Shown here: in pieces, positions 9,965-16,076 of the stretch
How positions within the stretch are numbered: the first letter of the stretch is position 1
Layout: the number at the start of each line of letters is the position of its first letter
Assembly: GCA_015039465.1 (NCBI GenBank)
Contig: MU130293.1
Location: forward strand, 2,662 to 18,737
Origin: Phlegmacium glaucopus
Taxonomy: Eukaryota > Basidiomycota > Agaricomycetes > Agaricales > Cortinariaceae
Length of the DNA stretch: 16,076 bases
Direction: 5' to 3'
The notes under the pieces: model-generated
What the model was told of the DNA's origin: nothing
Seen by the model: only the letters and a program-made list of their open reading frames with translations
Databases searched by the model: none
Made by a program: the position numbers and the translations under genes

Positions 9965-12016
9965 TAAACAACAAACGAAGAAAAACATGCGTTGTGAGCC
10001 ATCACTATTCATCAAACCCTTCCACCTCCCACCAACATTCGTGGCCCTGGCCTGACCACCCAACCGACTTCCGTCCCGACGTCTCTAGCCATGAGTGACT
10101 CGATCAGCGAAGACACTCAAAACTCTGTCATTCCATTGACTGTCTCTTTCAATTCCAAGATCTCTCCACGGACATTGTTTTTGTCAAATCACCACCAGCG
10201 ACAGGCTTTGATCACTTCTGCGATTGAACGCAGTTGATTGGTCAAATTCATGGCCATGAGGTTGACGTTATTAGTAATGACCTAGAAAAAGTCATCCATT
10301 CGAGATCATATTATGAGGAAAAAGAGAACCGGAAATCACCAACCTTCCACATTCCCTGAAAGTTAGGTAAAACCGCCTGTCCACCCAAGATACCTTAAGT
10401 CCCAACCTGACTTGAGTGACTTCGTTAGCCAACGTGCCCAACTGAGCGCCCATGGAGTTGACGGTCGTCTTCAAGCCAAACATCTCTTCTTGAACATCAA
10501 CATTGACGAAGGTCACCTAAGGCAAGAGCTTTCGTAACCTCTGAGATGGATAGCACTTGATCGGCCAAATTCGAAGTCATTTTCTGTAGAAGATTGTCAT
10601 CAAATGAGAATGAAAAGATGGAATGAAGCGACATACGCTGACGTCCCTGGTCAAATCAGCCCAGGTTCCCTGCACATCTTTGACTCTTGCTTGACCTCTC
10701 AATATACCTGCGTCCCGACTTTCAAAGCTACCCTCGTCACTTCAAGCGCAAATGCTGACAACTGGTCCACCATGGAATTGACGCTTCCTTCAAAGCATGA
10801 TAGTTGGAATAGTCTATAACCCAGTCAAAAAGAAAAAAATACCCTTTCAATGTTAACATTTCACCCCTCCACGGAAATCTCGATCTTCTGGGTCAAATCA
10901 CCCTAGCGACGGCGGTCGTCACAACAGCATTTGACCGTAGTTGATCTGTAGGAGAGGAAGACATTCAATTGACCTTATAGGAAGATAGGTTTTCATCGAG
11001 ACCCTGATGCAAAACAGAACACATACGTTCCGAACCAAATTCAAGGGCGTACGCCCCTTCCACGTCTGGTACATGTGCTCGACCTCCTATTTTGCCTTGA
11101 ATTCCGAGTTGTAAAGTGACTCGAGTGACTTCTGCCGCCAGCGCTCGTAATCTGATAAAAAAATCAGTCCGCGTCCAGAGAAAACATGACCACAGCGCAC
11201 CTTGCCACCATTCCATTCACAGTATCCTTGAGATCTAGAATTTCACCGCGAGCATCCATTGAGATCTCCCAGGGTGACTGCCTTGGTCACTTTCGCTATA
11301 GATTGTACCTAGTGAGCAATAAAACTGTTAGTGGAGAGTATAGATATATAACGAGTAAGTCGCGAACTTGAGATGTTAAATTGGCCGCCAATTTGTTGAC
11401 TACCGCTGTCAATTCTCGCCATGTTCCCTCGACGTCGATAACGAGAGCTTGTCCGCCAAGGTTTCTGTTCAGTGTGATAAGCCAGATGCCGCTTGGTCGA
11501 TCGATGGGTACCCTTCAGTTTCAACTTCTTGAGATACACGAGTGACTCCCTTTGCAGATTATCCTAAATTGACCATTTAGAGATGGTTTAGGACATGGAT
11601 AAATCAAAACAAGAATGAATGTACCAAGTTGAACCATAACATGAACGGGGACCGTAAATTTTTTTTGACTAAGATCACCTCGTGCAATAGCATTGCAGAC
11701 GATAGCGACACCTGGGACCTGACCGTTTAGTAGGTTGAAGTTCGAGTCTGGACTGATAGAAGAGCGTCCGGGGAGCAGGGGGTCAGAGACTGATCTTCCA
11801 CAGGCCACAGGTGCGACAAGGAGGATGGGCTATTGGAGGAGCTGAATTGTGACCAGGGCCGTGTTGGCGATGTGAGTATGATTGGCGGCGTGAACTCATA
11901 TTTCCGTAAGCGCGAGAGAATATATTGGAAAACGATCGCAGGGAAATTGTCATGTGATCGCCTGAAAGTCTGTCGTTGGTGTACAGTACTGTCCGACAAT
12001 ATCTCACTTCATTCAC
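9965..12016 (-). pseudogene. group III hybrid histidine kinase, HAMP-array fragment, copy 2
   Basis: This is a second copy of the kinase fragment at 3950-5800, on the same strand. The 5' side reads MSSRRQSYSHRQHGPGHNS from an ATG at 11899-11897; the HAMP array then follows ([69 protein letters not shown]) with the same GT-AG introns. It stops at the same place as copy 1: the gaagaaaaacat motif occurs at 3967 and 9976, and sequence to the left is unrelated. Kinase, ATPase and receiver domains are again missing. Lesions differ from copy 1: for example one base is lost near 10902, where copy 1 still reads VARGDLTQK, and the last HAMP units near 9990-10250 are shifted and interrupted. Both copies are decayed and unlikely to signal. 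Full-length genes of this family act in the HOG osmotic-stress pathway. Confidence 0.87.
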
Positions 12017-12435
12017 CCCTCAGATTAATCATAGGCTTTATTCGGGCCTGGGATTGATTGCCCGCGCGACCTTGGACAACTTGCAGGATAAACCGAAAAG
12101 ATAAAGGAAAGCCGGGTCTTGTGGCGAATGGAAGTGACGAGGGCTGCAAAGAATAAGAGCGTGGCTGGAGACTTAACCCAATTTCTCCTCGTCAACATAA
12201 ACTCAGCGCTTCTATCATCTGACCGCTAAAATTGACCCTCTCCCATACAAATCAGATAGTACAAGTACTACACGCCAGTCAAACTCTCTAATCACACTCA
12301 GACCGTTCTTCGCCTCATCCTTGCAAGACGATTGTGCGCTACATATACCCAGAAAGCTCGAACACGAAACGTTAGTTTAAACGCACATTAGCCCGTACAC
12401 AGCAACTTACTGCCTTTAATTGCACATAATAGGAC
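12005..12435. repeat. repeat block A, copy 2
   Basis: This is the second forward copy of the block at 5985-6475, with the same markers (cctcagattaatcata at 12017-12032, gcgctacatatacccaga at 12336). It is again placed between a minus-strand kinase fragment and a plus-strand C unit. Compared with copy 1 it lacks the segment around tagactcactgtgtgtgtga before the C start. Confidence 0.75.
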
Positions 12436-12441
12436 GGTCAT

Positions 12442-12723
12442 ATGAGCTTAGTAGATATCATCTTCAGATTTTTCTTCGAATACTTAATTCGTTGTCTTCA
12501 GCCACCAGCATCTTCTCTTCCATTGGCTCTATTCTTTTTATGCTCCGTCATCATGTACCAAGTCGTAAAAGGCCTTCAAAAGATGTTCGAGCATAGGGAA
12601 AGGTCAGTCCAGGTCAGAGCAACAACGGATAACAACCTTATCTCGTCGTCTGCAGCATCTATCCAGCATCGTTCATCTTCCCGTATTGATGGGGTCGCGA
12701 TGGTAGAGTTGATCAGGTCTTAA
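12442..12723 (+). CDS. small hypothetical membrane protein, unit C copy 2
   Basis: A 93-residue open frame starting MSLVDIIFRFFFEYLIR, with a hydrophobic stretch at about residues 24-42 (SLPLALFFLCSVIMY), a basic segment VVKGLQKMFEHRERS, and a serine-rich tail. The tail may not be real: a splice donor-like gtctta after VELIR, followed by an exon-like piece in unit D, suggests a spliced C-terminus. I do not recognise the family. Copy 1 at 6477 is broken, and a mirrored copy lies at 13501-13660. Copies agree best over taccaagtcgtaaaaggcct. Conservation of this core argues for a real ancestral exon, but expression is unknown. Confidence 0.4.
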   Translation: MSLVDIIFRFFFEYLIRCLQPPASSLPLALFFLCSVIMYQVVKGLQKMFEHRERSVQVRATTDNNLISSSAASIQHRSSSRIDGVAMVELIRS

Positions 12724-12903
12724 TTATCAGAAAAGTGATATTTCGAGAGTATCATAGATTCGACGCTGTTTGAATCCATTGAATAGAGGTGAGCTGATCT
12801 CGAAAAGAATAAGAAAACGGGTCAATAATTCACCTTTCATCTACTAGATACAGTGAAACAATCGTGTTGTCATCTTTGCTTATATCAACAACTCGATTAG
12901 GCC
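12716..12903 (+). repeat. D unit, copy 2, cut off at 12903
   Basis: This is a single copy of the unit found twice at 6742-7220, with the same exon-like piece and a GT-AG intron at 12789-12847. It matches up to gattaggcc (12895-12903) and then stops abruptly. In both other copies the next bases are tccttcat or tctttcat; here gtacctgt follows. The sequence that should follow is found at the other end of the window, written backwards (16076 leftwards: ctttcaccgcatc). Confidence 0.75.
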
Positions 12904-12906
12904 GTA

Positions 12907-13000
12907 CCTGTGATACTGCCTGATATTCAAACCACTGCACTGATACTGTTTGATACCCCTTGACATTAAAACCACTGTACTGACACTGTGTGACATCCTA
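12907..13000. repeat. 40-bp tandem repeat at the edge of the mirror block
   Basis: Two full units (12921-12960 and 12961-13000) and a partial unit to the left share the pattern tga(t/c)att.aaaccactg.actga(t/c)actgt. They are about 80 percent alike by eye. No copy exists elsewhere in the window. Whether it is written in normal or mirror direction cannot be told, since it lacks coding content or a forward homologue. Confidence 0.75.
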
Positions 13001-13020
13001 AAAGGACTTAAACGACTACA

Positions 13021-13440
13021 ACTTGATTGGAATGCACAAGCTAGAAAGACCCATATACATCGCGTATTAGGCAGAACATCCATACTCCACTTCTTGCCAG
13101 ACTCACACTATTCGTTCAAATCGACCGTATATCATGAACATGGTAGACCAAACATACCCTCTCCCACCAAAAGTCGACACTCTACTATCTCCCGCCACTC
13201 AAACACAACTGCTCCTCTATAATCCAGTTCATTGCAATCTGGAACCAGAGATCGATGCGAGAATAAGAAGCGTCTGGAGCAGTGGAGGTAGGTGGTATTC
13301 TGGACCGAAAGGAGACAGAAAAGCCAAATAGGTTGTTCAACAGGTTCCAGCGTGGACATTATTCAAGGTCCGGACTTATTTGGATACTAATTAGACTCCC
13401 CACTTACTCCAACTTTTTTATTCAGGCAATTAAAAGGTCC
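13021..13440. repeat. mirrored repeat block A, outer copy
   Basis: Read from 13440 down to 13021 without complementing, this gives cctcattcacccctcagatt, then accttggacaacttg, ccctctatcatctcac and gcgctacatatacccaga, in the order seen at 5990-6390 and 12010-12380. The match ends at ggttagttca (13030 to 13021), just before the 40-bp repeat. The printed strand shows an open frame at 13134-13331 that is a by-product. Confidence 0.88.
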
Positions 13441-13500
13441 CTTCTGACTAAAGTCTAATAGGTCCTTCGGTCTCTTGACCCACCCGAGTTTCTAGGTAGA

Positions 13501-13660
13501 CGCGTCCCACTAAAGCGCCTCTATTCTAACAATAGCTACTCAACCTGACTGGAAAGGGATGCGAGATTGTAGAAAACTCCCGGAAAATGCTGAGCCATAT
13601 CCTATTCCCTCGCATTTTTTTTCTTTCACCTACCCTCTCTTCTACGACTTCTGTTACTTT
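13501..13660. pseudogene. mirrored unit C
   Basis: Read right to left this matches 12480-12640: cattgtcttcagcatcttct, gagtcgtaaaaggcc and tagggaaaggtcagtcca are recognisable. The upstream part with the start codon is diverged (13700-13661 read leftwards gives ttagtatacttcatac), so no intact product is evident. It follows mirrored block A, as unit C follows block A in the forward copies. The stretch 13500 down to 13441 has no clear match. Confidence 0.75.
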
Positions 13661-13689
13661 ACTCAAAAACTTCTACTTTAAACTCATAC

Positions 13690-14165
13690 TTCATATGATT
13701 CCGGTATGATCCACATTTTTATACGGTAGTATGTTCGCCACCCAGATGCTTATTTGTATCCTTCAATGACATACACGCAATTATACTTAAACTGGACTGG
13801 AAAACACAGGTTAGAAAGACGCAGATACATCGCGTGGTAACAGAACACCCACACTCACCTTCCCTATTCATTCTTACCCCAGACTCGCACTAAGTCGTCG
13901 CTCTACTTGTCTCTCGCCATTCAAATACAACTACTCCTCTATAATCCAATTCATGTATGGGAGTCTGGACAGTGTCCGTCGGTGCAGGAAGAAACGTCGG
14001 GAGCAGTGGAAGTAGGCGGTGTTCCGGGCCGAAGAGAAAAGCCAGATGGGTCTTTAAACAGGTACCAGCGCGGATCATTGTTATTATGCTAAATACGTCT
14101 TCGATACTAGTTAGACTCAGCACTTACTCCGACAACCAACACCACCGGTTTAACGGTCTCCTATA
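13690..14165. repeat. mirrored repeat block A, inner copy
   Basis: Read from 14165 leftwards this runs from the end of the mirrored membrane-protein flank (caatatcctctggcaatt) straight into block A (cactcagattgatcata-like sequence, then gcgctacatagacgcagaaa near 13830 to 13811). In the forward copies a kinase fragment lies between these two parts (9605 to 12005); here it is absent. It is about as similar to the outer mirrored copy as to the forward ones; the two mirrored copies resemble each other at 13800-14130 and 13030-13400. Confidence 0.8.
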
Positions 14166-14365
14166 ACAACTTGTCACGGGTCACTCGTCCTCGTCACTGG
14201 TTGCTGTCTTTCTAGTTCCTGGTCGAGGTTCCTGAATTACTAAGGTAAAAACTAATGATACCATATTACAAATACCGTAGATAAGTCTGTCTTTCATGAA
14301 CTCGGTTCTTATCAAAAGCTGTTGTTACCCAAAAAGGGTGCGTATAGATGTGGACAAGATGGACT

Positions 14366-15611
14366 AGTAGATAGATGGTAGACCTATAGCAGTGAATAAG
14401 CTTGTGGTTAAAGTGGCAGATATAAGTGCTATCACTGTAGAGGGCAAAGGTCATAACTTAAACCTAACAATCGACGTGTCGCGTTGGAGGGCTGCGATCT
14501 AGGATAGTGCCTAAGGAACAGCACCTTGCCCTTAGGGTAACTCTGGGCGTGGTCCTAATAACATCCACAATATGGGATCTGTCTTAGTACAATAATCATT
14601 TTTATTCTTCATCATCACTGACCACATTAGTGTAACCCGTAAACCACCTATATTCACTACTATATTTTTCGAAGTTTTCGTCACAGGCAGTCGTGTTACC
14701 ATTGGTGCTCAGCTCGGTTAACCTAACTTTTATTATAGTACGGCCTAAGTTACTCATACTTATACTGTCAGGCTTCAAAGGAGGGCGTTCACAGCAGGGT
14801 TCAAACTAGCAAGCTCCACCTAAACTGAACTGCCATGTGTAACTTCTAGAACTTCTATTAGTTCGGGCAGTGGTCTCGTAAATTTTAGTACCTCTACCGC
14901 TGCGAACGGTGTGGGTCGGGTTTAGGGGTCGGTCCACGGTGTTAAGCCAGGCTCTCTTACATGACACTCGACCGTGGGCGATCGGTGTATCGATCTCCGT
15001 TATTTAACTTTAATCAATGATCATCATTTTAATCAATGTAACTGACTGGATTCTTGTGTTTACGATTTTAACTTCCTTACTAGTGCTGTGCCTATAACGT
15101 CGGGGTGTGTTAGGTCGTTGCCATCTAGAAATTCTAAACGTACTTATCTTATTCGCTATCCGTGTCATCCAAATATGTATGATCCTGTCTAACTCGGTAC
15201 TTTAGCGTCGTTGGTCAATGCCACGGAAGTTATTTTGGTTCCACCTCATTACGGCAACTTAAGGGCGCTTTGACGTGTTGTATTCGTACTTTTTCTATCA
15301 ACAACAATGGTTACCTTAATGATGTTTGAGGTATGTACTGTGAACAGTATAGTTGGTGTTGTCTTTGTTCTCTATCTCGTATATCTGGTGTGTCTCGTAT
15401 CTTTTGTTAAAAAAAGCAGAACAACCTCAGAAAAAGGTTACGGGTCACCAGAACCTTTATGTACCGCTTATACGGTCTTATGTTAGGACTCTGTCTAAGT
15501 ATAATATGAAGGAATCATCCAAGGCACTTTCAACATCTTTTTATAGAATGGCGTGTCTTTCGGAAGCTCTGTATAAGGTTACTTCGGTTTAAGAGATTCT
15601 AAATAGCGGTA
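14366..15611. CDS. mirrored membrane-protein gene, intact six-exon reading
   Basis: The gene is read right to left WITHOUT complementing. Exons: 15611-15551, 15486-15329, 15271-15182, 15127-15049, 14991-14633, 14575-14366. Introns are 54-64 nt, all GT..AG in this direction. The joined length is 957 nt, 318 codons plus TGA, with no internal stop. It begins MAINLREFGFIGICLEGF and contains GLYSGIFAMYFQ, GCCDFMAQSVL, IYRCWIVWGCNIRVVIIP, NALVTGLIIFKIFNVY and GITPTIILVRVSMG, ending DDIQMVDR. Every motif and exon phase matches the direct copy at 7682-9307; the Trp lost there at codon 147 is present here, and intron 4 lacks the solo LTR. As printed, neither strand could express it. The strand is left undefined because the sequence is neither the gene nor its reverse complement. 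Confidence 0.9.
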
Positions 15612-16076
15612 CTGAAGCACAGACAAAACTACTGGATAACGTATAGACTGGGAACGAAATATATTCTCAGATTGTAGTTATAGTTTATGTCACTGATTCT
15701 ATCTCAAACTTTAACCACTGCCAGAATTGTTTGACAGCGACAGTCCTTACGCGTAGCGGTACATCCGTCCTTTACCACCACGTCGACGGAATGAAACCCA
15801 TTGGCTCAAAAGGTTCCATTCGGACCGGAGTCTGATCGAAGGTAGTAACTTTAGACAGTGGTTTTTCTACTTGTGTCACTAATAGTCTATGAAACTGCCG
15901 TTCACTCGACGACCAAAGGTGAACTGTACTTTAGTGGGGATAATCTAAGCTTACGGGTCAATGTTGAGCTTAGCGTTTTTGCTGTCTACTGTTTGTCTTG
16001 GATTTAGCAAGCAACAGCGGCAACCTCCTCCATCGCGGGTACGGCATGAACTACTTGGGAGTACTACGCCACTTTC
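15612..16076. other. mirrored upstream region of the membrane-protein gene
   Basis: Read from 16076 leftwards this matches 7190-7681: ggttcatcaagtacggcat, gattcgagttgtaact, catctttttggtgacag, tcggttacccaaa, cagcgacagtttgttaaga and the TATA element (15664 to 15658) occur in the right order. The first bases read this way (ctttcaccgcatc) continue the broken D unit that ends at 12903. Confidence 0.85.

Larger units (their letters stand above)
12904..16076. other. mirror block: reversed, not complemented, copy of the array
   Basis: Read right to left without complementing, at least 13021-16076 aligns with the forward part of the window: 16060-14110 with 7200-9605, 14165-13690 and 13440-13021 with block A, and 13660-13501 with unit C. 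As an example, 15138 down to 15080 equals 8144-8202 over 59 bases with one difference. Normal reading of either strand gives no comparable match and almost no open frames. The block reaches the end of the window. The left edge lies between 12904 and 13020. No known biological mechanism gives this arrangement; a handling or assembly error is likeliest. Confidence 0.93.

Noticed and set aside
13132..14166. Several open frames on both strands in 13132-14166
   Set aside because: They lie in mirrored block A text. Their similarity to each other only reflects that the block is present twice in the same written direction.
15353..15592. Open frame of 79 codons on the plus strand
   Set aside because: It overlaps exons 1 and 2 of the mirrored gene written backwards; it has no homology of its own and is a chance by-product.
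12904..16076. Ordinary inverted repeat or horizontally acquired DNA
   Set aside because: Reverse-complement and direct readings do not match the forward array, while plain reversal matches along the whole length, with splice sites and codons intact.
12904..16076. Mirror repeat forming triplex (H-DNA)
   Set aside because: Triplex-forming mirror repeats are short polypurine tracts. This is long, of mixed composition and encodes a protein in reverse, so that explanation does not fit.

Overview
This window looks like a repeat-rich, gene-poor stretch of a basidiomycete genome, most likely an Agaricomycete. The evidence is short GT-AG introns of about 46-64 nt, a Ty1/copia retrotransposon, group III hybrid histidine kinase fragments built from HAMP repeats, and a multi-pass membrane protein family that I associate with Agaricomycetes. 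No rRNA, tRNA or CRISPR array is visible.

Layout. 1-2276 is the 3' part of a copia element: end of integrase, reverse transcriptase with one frameshift, RNase H, polypurine tract, and a 305-bp LTR with TGTTG/CAACA ends. 2277-3949 is mostly unassigned. 3950-5800 (minus) is a decayed N-terminal fragment of a histidine kinase. 5985-7681 holds a conserved repeat block (called A here), a small gene-like unit (C) and a short-intron unit (D, duplicated in tandem). 7682-9307 (plus) is a six-exon membrane-protein gene with one in-frame stop and a solo LTR inside intron 4. 9965-12016 (minus) is a second kinase fragment, followed by second copies of A, C and D up to 12903. Blocks kinase-A-C-D therefore recur about 6 kb apart: this is a segmental tandem duplication.

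The striking part is 12904-16076. On either strand, read normally, it makes no sense and has almost no open reading frames. Read right to left WITHOUT complementing, it matches the forward part of the window almost continuously. 14366-15611 then gives a complete six-exon, 318-codon copy of the membrane-protein gene, with all five introns GT-AG, no internal stop, and the same exon phases as the direct copy at 7682-9307. Further left it gives A, C and A again. It is a mirror (reversed, not reverse-complemented) copy of at least 3 kb. Reversing 12904-16076 in place would also repair the broken D unit at 12903 and rebuild the array order D-B-A-C.

No known recombination process makes a reversed non-complemented duplex copy. 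The near-exact repair of the array, with the far breakpoint at the window's last base, makes a string-level error in assembly or record handling the likeliest explanation. If raw reads support it, it would be a new kind of DNA rearrangement. Nothing else in the window reads as a coordinated functional system: the rest is decayed duplicated genes and transposon debris.
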